From positions 1 to 53,292 of IMG/VR virus record IMGVR_UViG_3300020442_000769: 53,292 nucleotides of DNA; one strand, given 5' to 3'. The position numbers and the translations under genes are program-made. Source of the DNA: a virus. The notes beneath the pieces were generated by a model. The model saw only the letters and a program-made list of their open reading frames with translations, did not search any database and was not told the origin of the DNA. This document shows positions 42,349-49,721 of this stretch, piece after piece; the first letter of the stretch is position 1; each line of letters opens with the position of its first letter.

Positions 42349-43337
42349 TGGTTGTATGGGGAATGGTAGGTAACAGTCACGATGCCAGCCTAGCAGTTTT
42401 CTTAGATGGAAAACTTGTATGGGCCAGTCTTGCTAAAGACTTTAGTGATGTACCAAACGACCCTAAACATAGTTGGACACAGATAGAAGCCGCTAGGCAA
42501 AGTTTTGGTCCACCAGATAAAGTTGTTTGGTATGAAAAGCCGATACTTAAAACTTTGAGACAGTATTGGGCAGGACAAGGTTGGTTGTTAAATGAAAACA
42601 ACATTAAAAAATATCTTGCTCAATGGGATATTGATGTGCCTGTAAAATATATTCAGCATCATGAAAGTCATGCCGCATATGGTTATTACACATCAGGAAA
42701 ACTAGATGCTTACGTAATGTGTTTAGATAGCATAGGAGAGTTTGAAACATTTACTTTATGGCACGGTAAAGGTAATAAACTTAAAAAGATTTATTCACAA
42801 AGATATCCACATAGTGTTGGATTATTTTATAGTGCTATGACAATGCGTTGCGGATTTAAACCTAATGCAGAAGAATATAAAATTAGTGAACTAGCAAAAC
42901 AAATCAGTATTACAGAAAACTTACCTTTAATTAATGATGTAATCAAAACATTTATTGATGGAGATTTAAGTGGTAAGATGCCTGGCATACATTTCAAAGT
43001 TAATTTACACAAAGGTGCAAATTGGTACAAGCCTGATCTTACAACTGAAGACGATATGATTAGACTAGCCAATGCTACTCAAAGTGTTTTTGAAATGATT
43101 GTTATGTCAAATTCAAAATGGTTAAAGAACCAAAACTACTCAGCAACCAGAGACATGATAGTCACAGGTGGTTGTGCGTTAAATAGAGATGCGATGGATA
43201 GATTGCGTACTGAATGGAAAAGTGTTTGGGTACCACCAAATCCAGGAGATCCAGGAAGTTGTGTAGGTGCTGTTTTGGCAATGAACAAGAAACATATTGA
43301 CTTTAATTCTAATATATGGTATAATAATGACAAGTAA
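42348..43337 (+). CDS. Carbamoyltransferase, NodU/TobZ type, short
   Basis: This 329-aa protein has GMVGNSHDASLAVFLDGKL, the metal-binding IQHHESHAAYGYY and the ATP-binding VTGGCALN, the signature of the YrdC-like/Kae1-like core of O-carbamoyltransferases. The usual family length is about 550 aa; the C-terminal acceptor domain is missing or reduced. Phage members of this type have been linked with modification of sugars or bases. It follows ClpP and precedes gp41. Its last 40 bases hold a sigma70 promoter. Confidence 0.85.
   Translation: MVVWGMVGNSHDASLAVFLDGKLVWASLAKDFSDVPNDPKHSWTQIEAARQSFGPPDKVVWYEKPILKTLRQYWAGQGWLLNENNIKKYLAQWDIDVPVKYIQHHESHAAYGYYTSGKLDAYVMCLDSIGEFETFTLWHGKGNKLKKIYSQRYPHSVGLFYSAMTMRCGFKPNAEEYKISELAKQISITENLPLINDVIKTFIDGDLSGKMPGIHFKVNLHKGANWYKPDLTTEDDMIRLANATQSVFEMIVMSNSKWLKNQNYSATRDMIVTGGCALNRDAMDRLRTEWKSVWVPPNPGDPGSCVGAVLAMNKKHIDFNSNIWYNNDK
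43298..43326 (+). promoter_or_regulatory. Sigma70 promoter upstream of gp41
   Basis: TTGACT (43298-43303), 17 bases, TATAAT (43321-43326), overlapping the end of the carbamoyltransferase gene. The first ATG follows the -10 directly, so the transcript should start inside the 43327 gene and mainly serve gp41. Confidence 0.7.
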
Positions 43338-43491
43338 AGAAATAAAAGAATTAGAAAAAAAGATTGACAAACTGCAAGAAACAGTTGAACGTCTTGAAAA
43401 CAAATTGAATAAGCACATTGATTTTATTGATGATACATATGAAGGTTTACGCAATCCAATCAATGCCGCAAAGAAATGGTTAGGTAGATGA
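43327..43491 (+). CDS. Small coiled-coil protein
   Basis: This 54-aa protein (MTSKEIKELEKKIDKLQETV, then ERLENKLNKHIDF) is a clear heptad coiled coil. It ends 4 bases into the gp41 start. The promoter's -10 hexamer abuts its ATG, so the full frame is only translated from a longer upstream transcript. A role as a partner for gp41 is possible. Confidence 0.6.
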   Translation: MTSKEIKELEKKIDKLQETVERLENKLNKHIDFIDDTYEGLRNPINAAKKWLGR

Positions 43492-44918
43492 AGCAAAACG
43501 TTGACTACGGATTTGATATACAGAAAACATATTTAGAAATGATGTTGAGTGATGCACAAACATTTGTGCGTTGTCAAGGTATATTTGATCCAGAAAACTT
43601 TGATCGTAAACTTGCTCCAGCGGCTGAGTTTATACATAAGTTTGTACAAGAACACAACGTATTGCCTACAGAACAAATTGTAAATGCAAACAGTAAAGTA
43701 AAATTAGAAGTTCCTAAAGGACTTAATGAGCAACACTATGATTGGTTATTAAGTGACTTTGAAACATTTAGTAGACACAAAAGTTTAGAACGTGCTATTC
43801 TACAAAGTGCTGACTTGCTTGAAAAAGGTGAGTATGGTCCAGTTGAGCAAAAGATTAAAGAAGCAGTACAAATAGGATTACAAAAAGACTTAGGTATTGA
43901 TTACTTTGATGATCCTAAAGGTAGACTTACAGGACTAAAAGATAACAACGGTCAAGTAAGTACTGGTTGGGAAAGTTTAGATAAGAAACTGTTTGGCGGA
44001 TTTAACAAAGGTGAACTAAACATCTTTGCAGGTGGATCAGGTGCAGGTAAGAGTTTGTTCTTAGCAAACTTAGGTGTCAACTGGGTGCTGAACGGAATGA
44101 ATGTTGTATATCTAACATTAGAATTAAGTGAAGCCTTAGTTGCTATGAGATTAGATAGTATGATGACTGATGTTCCAAGCAGAGAAATATTTAGAGATTT
44201 AGATGGTGTTGAAATGAAAGTTAAACTTGTTGGTAAGAAGGCAGGTGCATTTCAGATCAAATATATGCCAAGTGGTAAGACAGCAAATGACATTAGAAGT
44301 TTTGTAAAAGAATATGAAATTAAAACAGGCAAAAAGATTGATGTATTACTAATTGACTACTTAGACTTGTTGATGCCAATGAGTAAGAAAGTAAGTCCAA
44401 GTGATTTGTTTGTTAAAGATAAGTTTGTATCTGAAGAACTTAGAAACTTGGCAATGGAACTACAATGTATATTTGTAACTGCATCGCAGTTGAACAGAGC
44501 AAGTGTTGAAGAAATAGAATTTGATCATTCGCATATTGCAGGTGGTTTATCTAAGATACAAACTGCTGACAACGTGATTGGTATCTTTACAAGTAGAGCG
44601 ATGCGTGAACGTGGTAGATATCAGATACAACTTATGAAAACTAGAAGTAGTTCTGGTGTAGGTGCAAAAATAGATTTAGAATTTGATATTGATTGTTTAC
44701 GTATTAGAGACTTGGCCGAAGATGAAGACTATCAAGAATTTAATAAACGTAAGAGTACAATTTATGAAGGACTTAAACGTACAAGTGTAACTAATGGTGA
44801 AGCAGAAACAGATACTCCAAAGGAACCAACTGAAGGTGATACAGTAGGCAAAATAACTGCACAGACAGACTCAACTAAACTTAGACAGTTCTTAAATAAT
44901 CTTGATGACGAGGAATAG
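43488..44918 (+). CDS. 41: Replicative helicase gp41 (DnaB type)
   Basis: This 476-aa protein has a helical N-terminal domain and a RecA-type core with Walker A GGSGAGKS (about 183-190), VLLIDYLDLL, a SQLNRAS sensor block and an arginine finger region near SRAMRERGRYQ. It forms the hexamer that unwinds the fork and partners with gp61. The length matches T4 gp41 (475 aa). It is read from the promoter at 43298 with a leader of about 155 bases; the stop is immediately followed by the next start. Confidence 0.93.
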   Translation: MKQNVDYGFDIQKTYLEMMLSDAQTFVRCQGIFDPENFDRKLAPAAEFIHKFVQEHNVLPTEQIVNANSKVKLEVPKGLNEQHYDWLLSDFETFSRHKSLERAILQSADLLEKGEYGPVEQKIKEAVQIGLQKDLGIDYFDDPKGRLTGLKDNNGQVSTGWESLDKKLFGGFNKGELNIFAGGSGAGKSLFLANLGVNWVLNGMNVVYLTLELSEALVAMRLDSMMTDVPSREIFRDLDGVEMKVKLVGKKAGAFQIKYMPSGKTANDIRSFVKEYEIKTGKKIDVLLIDYLDLLMPMSKKVSPSDLFVKDKFVSEELRNLAMELQCIFVTASQLNRASVEEIEFDHSHIAGGLSKIQTADNVIGIFTSRAMRERGRYQIQLMKTRSSSGVGAKIDLEFDIDCLRIRDLAEDEDYQEFNKRKSTIYEGLKRTSVTNGEAETDTPKEPTEGDTVGKITAQTDSTKLRQFLNNLDDEE

Positions 44919-45707
44919 ATGCGTAAAATATATTTCTTCGGAGATAGTTTCACAGTAGACTACCAAACTGATTGGACTTGGACTAGACAAGTCGCACAAA
45001 GACTAAACGTAGATGGTCTAGTTAATCACAGTATGATAGGAACCAGCAACGATTGGATCCTAATGCAACTCCGAGATAATTTAAAAGATATAACATCAAA
45101 TGATATTGTTATAGTTGTATTAACAAGTTTATATCGCTATTGGTTCTTTAAAGACAAGCCTGAACTATCAAACTATATGATAGGTAATTGGGATAACTTT
45201 GCAAAGCAAACAGGTGATAAGAGTCAAGTAGATGCAGTAAAGGGTTACGTTACTCACTTACAAAGAGACGATTTAGATCAGTTTAGATTCCAACAACAGG
45301 TTGCATGGCTCAAAGGAACACAGAAAAGTTATGGCTTTGATATGTTAGTAATACCTGGATTTACTATGGACATAGACTACTCAGGTATGATACCTGTCAT
45401 AGGAGATATGACTGGGAGTGTTAGTAACGGAGAATTTAAAACTGCAAAAGATGATGAGAAATGGTATAGTGATGGTATTGATACTAGATACAATCATATG
45501 CTACAAGACAATCATACTATAATGGCAGACAAAGTCGTAAACAGTTTATTAACAAAAGCACCATTAGACTTACAAGTAGGATTCAACAGATTTATACTTG
45601 AAGGACACGAACGACTTACACACAAACAAATAGGACCTAAACTAGTACAAACCAGCAACGACCTTTACGGCGAATCAGATAAGAAAGGTGGCCATTGGTT
45701 AAAATGA
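44919..45707 (+). CDS. SGNH/GDSL hydrolase-like protein
   Basis: This 262-aa protein opens RKIYFFGDSFT with the catalytic Ser (S10), has GTSND (block with N44) and a C-terminal DNH (residues 197-199) that would supply the Asp-His pair. This is the SGNH esterase fold; substrates include acyl or acetyl groups on sugars. It is placed behind gp41 with no gap, so it is expressed with replication genes, but could serve glycan de-acetylation as part of the same tailoring theme. The next gene overlaps by ATGA. Confidence 0.78.
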   Translation: MRKIYFFGDSFTVDYQTDWTWTRQVAQRLNVDGLVNHSMIGTSNDWILMQLRDNLKDITSNDIVIVVLTSLYRYWFFKDKPELSNYMIGNWDNFAKQTGDKSQVDAVKGYVTHLQRDDLDQFRFQQQVAWLKGTQKSYGFDMLVIPGFTMDIDYSGMIPVIGDMTGSVSNGEFKTAKDDEKWYSDGIDTRYNHMLQDNHTIMADKVVNSLLTKAPLDLQVGFNRFILEGHERLTHKQIGPKLVQTSNDLYGESDKKGGHWLK

Positions 45708-45877
45708 GTGAAGAAGAAGTAAACAAAAGATTGAATAGAGAATATCCAAAACTGTTACAAGCAGTACATTCACCAATGCCCGAACAACGTAAGAAGGCAG
45801 TGGTGTATAAGTTTATTGAAACGTTACAGGATTTAGCAAAGGCGGTAGATGGTAAAAGTAATGACTGTAAGACCTAA
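45704..45877 (+). CDS. Small charged protein, 57 aa
   Basis: A helical, highly charged frame starting at the ATGA overlap (45704) of the SGNH gene (MSEEEVNKRLNREYPKLLQA). It overlaps the next small gene. No motif is known. Confidence 0.6.
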   Translation: MSEEEVNKRLNREYPKLLQAVHSPMPEQRKKAVVYKFIETLQDLAKAVDGKSNDCKT

Positions 45878-46064
45878 GATTAAACAAAGAATGGATGTGC
45901 TACAACACTGGATGGAAGAAAACTATCATCTAAAACGCCCTGAAGTTGTAGAAGAACATATACAAACTATTACAAAGTTTTGGTCAGTAATGTCTGAAGA
46001 AGATCAAGATTATATAGAAGGTGCCAGATACGCCATTGAAAATAAAACAGTTTGGTCAAAGTAA
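45861..46064 (+). CDS. Small hypothetical, 67 aa
   Basis: The start is at 45861 (MTVRPKIKQRMDVLQHWMEE) or four codons upstream at 45849. The helical protein ends in YIEGARYAIENKTVWSK, a form common among small proteins of marine T4-like phages as I remember them. It lies ahead of the second DnaE-like gene. Confidence 0.6.
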   Translation: MTVRPKIKQRMDVLQHWMEENYHLKRPEVVEEHIQTITKFWSVMSEEDQDYIEGARYAIENKTVWSK

Positions 46065-46136
46065 TTTGTCCAAAATCTAACACCCATAGTTTTTTGATTG
46101 GTAAATAATTTTACTTAGGCTTAACAAGGGAAAACT

Positions 46137-47780
46137 ATGCAAACTGACTTAGACAACATACAAAGGCTGTTAGATAGATTTAAAAGAAAAGTACCAGAAG
46201 GCACAGAATATCAAACACGTCTGACAGAAGAATTCGAACTTATACTTAATCAGAGATTCACTGATTACTTTCTACAAATATGCGATATCATTGATCTTAC
46301 CAAAGACCTTACACACATGACTCGTGGAAGTGCTGGTAGCAGTTTAATCTGTTACCTACTAGGTATTACTGATGTTGATCCAATCAAATGGAATATACCA
46401 GTAGCACGTTTTATGAATCCGTTACGTGATGACTTACCTGACGTAGACATAGACTTTGAACATTGGCGTCAGCATGATGTAATGGAACGTATATTTAAAA
46501 AGTGGCCAGGCAAGTCTGCAAGACTTTCTAACTATGTAACTTACAAAGAAAAGAGTGCAAGACGTGAAGCGGCTAAACGTTTAGGCGTTACAGGTAACTT
46601 ACCACGTAACTTTAAATACGAAAACTTAGGCATTGATGTTAAAGAAGCAAAACGTATAGAGAAAAAACTGTTAGGCAAGAAAAGAGCAATATCAAAACAT
46701 TGTGGAGGCATCGTTATGTTTACTAGGCAATTACCTAAATCATTAATATCACAAGACAATCAAATACTATTAGACAAGTATGAGATTGAAGACTTAGAAC
46801 ACTTAAAGGTTGACATATTAGCAAACAGAGGTTTGAGTCAACTGCTAGAAATAGATTCAATTACAAAATTAGAACACTATCCAGAGACAGATGAAAAGAC
46901 AAGTGCGTTACTATCACGAGGAGATGTGCTAGGTGTAACACAAGGTGAGTCGCCAGCCATGCGAAGATTATTTAGAGCGATACAACCTAAGTCAGTATAT
47001 GACTGTGTGTTTGCAACTGCAATGATACGTCCTGTTGCAATGAGTGGTAGACAAAAAGCAAGTATGTTTCAAGACTGGTCAAAAGAAGCAGTACAGGATT
47101 CAGTAGTGTTTGAAGATGATGCTATTGATATTATATCAGATATCATTGGTGTAGATATGTACGAAGCAGATATGTATCGTAGAGCATTTGCAAAAAAGAA
47201 TGACGAAAAAATATTAGAGTTTGTTGAGAAGTTAGGTAATCACCCACGTAAACAAGAAGCCATGGCCGCACTACAAGAACTATCAGGGTTTGGATTATGT
47301 AGAGCACACGCAGTAAACTTAGGTAGACTTATATGGGCATTAGCATATCATAAAGCACATAACCCAGAAGATTTCTGGAGAGCAAACCTAAAGCATTGTG
47401 AAGGATCATACAAACGTTGGGTATATCAATGTGAAGCACATCGTAGAGGTATAGATACTAAACCAGGTTGGTGGCAAAGAGGATTTATTAAAAATTGTTT
47501 TGTTAAGCAACAGTGGTTAGAACGTGTAGAGTTTGCAGGTGTGATTGCTAACGGTCGTGTGTTTAAAGGTAAGAACGGCAAGTACGTTACATTTGTTACA
47601 CTAGGTATAAATTACGGACAGTACATAGACGTAACAATACAAAAGCCATTTGGATACAGAGATGGAGATATCATACACGGCACAGGTGTAATAAGAAGTA
47701 GCAACAACAGTGACTACATACAAAGCACTGATGCAAAACTTTTTACACTTTCTGAATGGACCAATAAACGTACCGTTTGA
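46137..47780 (+). CDS. DnaE-like DNA polymerase, PHP-less (family C)
   Basis: This 547-aa protein begins in the palm of DNA polymerase III alpha: TEEFELILNQRFTDYFLQIC, then RGSAGSSLICYLLGITDVDP and LPDVDIDF with D104 and D106; the third catalytic Asp is D226 in LKVDILANRG. It continues with TQGESPAMRRLFRAIQPKS, the SGFGLCRAHAVNLGR helix and an OB-like end (AGVIANGRVFKGKNGKYVTF). The N-terminal PHP domain is absent and the C-terminal tau-binding part is not seen. T4 phages use family B gp43, so this is an extra or alternative polymerase. An AAGGGAAA site precedes the start. Confidence 0.82.
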   Translation: MQTDLDNIQRLLDRFKRKVPEGTEYQTRLTEEFELILNQRFTDYFLQICDIIDLTKDLTHMTRGSAGSSLICYLLGITDVDPIKWNIPVARFMNPLRDDLPDVDIDFEHWRQHDVMERIFKKWPGKSARLSNYVTYKEKSARREAAKRLGVTGNLPRNFKYENLGIDVKEAKRIEKKLLGKKRAISKHCGGIVMFTRQLPKSLISQDNQILLDKYEIEDLEHLKVDILANRGLSQLLEIDSITKLEHYPETDEKTSALLSRGDVLGVTQGESPAMRRLFRAIQPKSVYDCVFATAMIRPVAMSGRQKASMFQDWSKEAVQDSVVFEDDAIDIISDIIGVDMYEADMYRRAFAKKNDEKILEFVEKLGNHPRKQEAMAALQELSGFGLCRAHAVNLGRLIWALAYHKAHNPEDFWRANLKHCEGSYKRWVYQCEAHRRGIDTKPGWWQRGFIKNCFVKQQWLERVEFAGVIANGRVFKGKNGKYVTFVTLGINYGQYIDVTIQKPFGYRDGDIIHGTGVIRSSNNSDYIQSTDAKLFTLSEWTNKRTV

Positions 47781-47789
47781 TCTCAAGTT

Positions 47790-47797
47790 GATAAATA
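47790..47797 (+). promoter_or_regulatory. Late promoter before the 47808 gene
   Basis: GATAAATA lies 10 bases before the ATG at 47808, giving a leader of only a few bases. It controls the short gene and the synthetase-like gene behind it. Confidence 0.65.
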
Positions 47798-47807
47798 TAC
47801 TTTTAGT

Positions 47808-48071
47808 ATGCAGAGACGTAATACTAAAAGATTCCACATAAGCGGGTCTTCCATGCCAGACGTTGAACTGGTAGCAATTATGGATAAGGCCCTAAAGAGT
47901 CCTTCGTCCTCCGTTTACAAAGTCAAAGTTGAAAACCAAAGATGGGACCGTCAGTACAAAATACTGTGGGCCGATCACATCAATACAATCGATCATTGGA
48001 AGCCGTTTGTTTACAAATACAACAAACGTTCTGATGAGTTTGTCTTCTATAAAGAAAGGAAAAAGAAATGA
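47808..48071 (+). CDS. Basic 87-aa protein ahead of the synthetase-like gene
   Basis: This protein (MQRRNTKRFHISGSSMPDVE, then SSVYKVKVENQRWDRQYKIL) is basic with a tyrosine- and tryptophan-rich middle and could bind RNA. The stop overlaps the next start by ATGA. It is not recognised, but its position ahead of a synthetase-like gene and a tRNA suggests a partner role. Confidence 0.6.
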   Translation: MQRRNTKRFHISGSSMPDVELVAIMDKALKSPSSSVYKVKVENQRWDRQYKILWADHINTIDHWKPFVYKYNKRSDEFVFYKERKKK

Positions 48072-48883
48072 CACAACTAATCGAACCCTCAAAGTTTACT
48101 TCTACCGTTGGCCTTTTAAGGTCATTTTTTTTGGATAAAGGATTTGAAGAAGTCCATACACAAAATAGATTATCTATATTAGCGGCGTGTGAAGATCCAT
48201 TTAATGTAGCAACTTACAACTACGCAGGCCAGGTATGGCCCTTGCCCCAGACAGGCCAGATGTGGCTAGAATACGAGTTACTTACACGCCCCTCTTCGAA
48301 GGGGTTTTTTTGTGTCTCCACTTCCTATAGACAAGAGCCTAATGCAATCCCAGGTAGACATGATATAATATTTCCTATGTTTGAATTTGAAATGCCAGGT
48401 AACATAGATGATCTAAAGAAGATGGAATATGAACTATGCCAACACTTAGGTTTTAAAATGCCAACTGAAAAAACTTATGCAGAGTGGCAAAAAGAATATG
48501 GAACAGATGGTGAACTAACAGCAGAGCATGAAGGTAAAATGTTTAAGGAATATGTAACAACAATGATTACAGACTTTCCGGAGTTTACAAGTCCATTCTG
48601 GAATATGAGTAGATATGAAGATGGTGTAACAAGTAAAAAGATAGATGTTATACTAGGAGGCATGGAAACAATAGGATCAGCAGAACGTTCAACAGACGTA
48701 GAACAAATGCGTGATACATTTCACACAATAACAGATGGTGCTTACAGTAACTTGCTATACGATAAGTTTGGCAAGGATAGAGTAGAAGCAGAACTAGAAG
48801 AATTTCTAGCACATGATTTCTTTCCAAGAGTAGGTGGAGGAATAGGTATGACTAGAATGATTAGTGCATTAGACACTATCTAG
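48068..48883 (+). CDS. Minimal class II (Asn/Asp-type) aminoacyl-tRNA-synthetase core
   Basis: This 271-aa protein is a bare catalytic domain. Motif 1 is FFLDKGFEEVHTQ (20-32). Motif 2 is SYRQE (86-90) with RHDIIFPMFEFEM (97-109). The AsnRS/AspRS-type GGMETIGSAER block is at 197-207, and motif 3, GGGIGMTRMI, is at 256-265 with the ATP-binding R263. The N-terminal OB anticodon-binding domain is absent. It may charge a tRNA, or act on a free amino acid like related paralogues (AsnA, AS-AR). It lies ten bases upstream of the tRNA. Two terminator-like hairpins with T-runs lie inside the frame at 48111 and 48289, where they encode ordinary residues. Confidence 0.82.
   Translation: MTQLIEPSKFTSTVGLLRSFFLDKGFEEVHTQNRLSILAACEDPFNVATYNYAGQVWPLPQTGQMWLEYELLTRPSSKGFFCVSTSYRQEPNAIPGRHDIIFPMFEFEMPGNIDDLKKMEYELCQHLGFKMPTEKTYAEWQKEYGTDGELTAEHEGKMFKEYVTTMITDFPEFTSPFWNMSRYEDGVTSKKIDVILGGMETIGSAERSTDVEQMRDTFHTITDGAYSNLLYDKFGKDRVEAELEEFLAHDFFPRVGGGIGMTRMISALDTI
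48111..48133 (+). terminator. Terminator-like hairpin inside the synthetase frame
   Basis: GGCCTT and AAGGTC form a short stem (one G-T pair, 2-base loop) followed by A and eight T. It lies within the first 20 codons. The tiny loop lowers confidence. Confidence 0.35.
48289..48311 (+). terminator. Terminator-like hairpin with T7 inside the synthetase frame
   Basis: CCCCT and AGGGG form a 5-bp stem with a CTTCGA loop, followed by seven T. It looks like a textbook intrinsic terminator but is read through as coding sequence (TRPSSKGFF). Confidence 0.5.
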
Positions 48884-48893
48884 TTGTTTGTAA

Positions 48894-48978
48894 TCTGGGG
48901 TGGTGAAATTGGTAAACACGCACAACTGTTTATTGTGTGCAGAAATGCTTGTAGGTTCGAGTCCTACCCCCAGAGCCA
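48894..48978 (+). tRNA. tRNA with GUU (Asn) anticodon on a class II body
   Basis: An 85-base cloverleaf. Acceptor TCTGGGG pairs perfectly with CCCCAGA (48894-48900/48968-48974); D-arm GTG/CAC; anticodon stem CACAA/TTGTG with loop CTGTTTA (48926-48932), anticodon GTT at 48928-48930; a 13-base variable arm forming GCA-GAAA-TGC; T-stem GTAGG/CCTAC with TTCGAGT; G73 and an encoded CCA. The D-loop (AAATTGGTAAA) and long variable arm are like bacterial tRNA-Leu, while U1-A72, G73 and GUU are like tRNA-Asn. Base 37 is U, where a purine is usual. Charging by AsnRS, SerRS (reads arm and G73) or the adjacent synthetase core are the options. Confidence 0.88.
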
Positions 48979-49097
48979 AACGGCGACAATGACACCGTTC
49001 GAGCAACCTCGCAAACATAATGTAAACATCATTCCGAAATTGGTCTTTTGTCGTAAAAAATTAAATTACAAAAAATTTTAGGGAAGTACTTAAACTT

Positions 49098-49340
49098 TTA
49101 TTCAGGGTCTTTTTGGCCTGCTGGTTCACAAGTCTGTGGTGCAAATATACAACCTAATGCATCTGCTATTGCGTTAAAGTCAGCAGGTCCACCATTTGTT
49201 ATTCGTTCTTTATTAATGATGTTGCCCTCAAGTTTCTTCTTTTCTACTGTTGCATCTTTGTTTGCTACACTACTGCAACCTAACACAGATACGATTACTA
49301 CTGCACATAAACCGTTAACCATATATACCCTTTTGTTCAT
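49098..49340 (-). CDS. Small lipoprotein, second
   Basis: I start at the ATG at 49340 (MNKRVYMVNGLCAVVIVSVL), giving 80 aa; longer in-frame extensions run into the GC-rich control region. The lipobox is VLGC with Cys22. The mature part has two more cysteines near the end (CIFAPQTC). A GATAAGTA motif (49348-49355, minus) lies 7 bases before the ATG and may be a weak late promoter. The function is unknown: outer-membrane exclusion or lysis (o-spanin-like) are possible. It diverges from the porin gene. Confidence 0.68.
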   Translation of the reverse strand: MNKRVYMVNGLCAVVIVSVLGCSSVANKDATVEKKKLEGNIINKERITNGGPADFNAIADALGCIFAPQTCEPAGQKDPE

Positions 49341-49347
49341 ACACACA

Positions 49348-49355
49348 TACTTATC
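49348..49355 (-). promoter_or_regulatory. Weak late-type motif for the lipoprotein
   Basis: The minus strand reads GATAAGTA, one substitution from GATAAATA, 7 bases before the ATG. It is suggestive by position only. Confidence 0.35.
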
Positions 49356-49397
49356 GGGTTTTGGGTGCATGGAAATAGTAGTAGATAAGCCGCGACG

Positions 49398-49452
49398 CGG
49401 AAAAAGCCATTTAAGCGGTGTAACCGCGGTAGCGGTGGAAAAGCCATTTAAA
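49398..49452 (+). repeat. Direct repeat AAAAGCCATTTAA, two copies
   Basis: The two copies (49400-49413 and 49439-49451) share AAAAGCCATTTAA and flank GCGGT-GTA-ACCGC, a small inverted repeat (49415-49427). Several GGTAGC units follow to 49517. Confidence 0.65.
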
Positions 49453-49579
49453 GCAGATCGGTAGCGAAATTTTTTCGACCCGCGAAGCGGTAGCGGTAGC
49501 AACGCAAAAACGGTAGCACCGGAAATTGGCCTTTTAGTTTAATACCCTACCTCTTTTTAGCCATGCATTTAAGACACCG

Positions 49580-49622
49580 TAAATGCTCCTAAAATGCTCC
49601 TAAATGGCTCTTAAATGCCTCT
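49580..49622 (+). repeat. Iteron-like tandem repeat, period 10-11 bases
   Basis: Four imperfect units follow each other: TAAATGCTCC, TAAAATGCTCC, TAAATGGCTCT, TAAATGCCTCT; a weaker fifth follows. The helical-turn period would place all units on one face of the DNA, as in protein-binding iterons. Confidence 0.7.
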
Positions 49623-49698
49623 TTAGTGTCTTTGTAGTACAAACACCTATCAGACGTATACAAAGACCTTATAGTGCGTTTAAAACGCCTTTTTAAGT

Positions 49699-49721
49699 GT
49701 GTGCTATACTTCGTTGCACAC
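49699..49721 (+). repeat. Inverted repeat GTGTGC / GCACAC
   Basis: A 6-bp stem with an 11-base loop; the right arm (TGCACAC) is repeated at 49731-49737 next to the palindrome GGGGCCCC (49738-49745). Confidence 0.5.

Noticed and set aside
48068-48883. Asparagine synthetase A
   Set aside because: The end (GGGIG then R) is similar, but the GGMETIGSAER block and motif 2 fit Asn/Asp-tRNA synthetases better; I keep AsnA-like function only as an alternative.
48894-48978. Ordinary tRNA-Leu or tRNA-Tyr
   Set aside because: The 7-base anticodon loop gives GUU, not a Leu or Tyr anticodon, and the discriminator is G, not A.
48884-49081. 65-codon frame running through the tRNA
   Set aside because: It overlaps the entire tRNA gene, and the frame merely follows the synthetase stop; the tRNA fold explains the sequence.
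49216-49464. Plus-strand 82-codon frame opposite the lipoprotein
   Set aside because: It is antisense to a gene with a clear lipobox, and its second half is in repeat-rich DNA.
49341-49502. N-terminal extension of the minus-strand lipoprotein
   Set aside because: The extension reads into the GC-rich repeats and would bury the signal peptide; the ATG at 49340 puts the lipobox in the right place.
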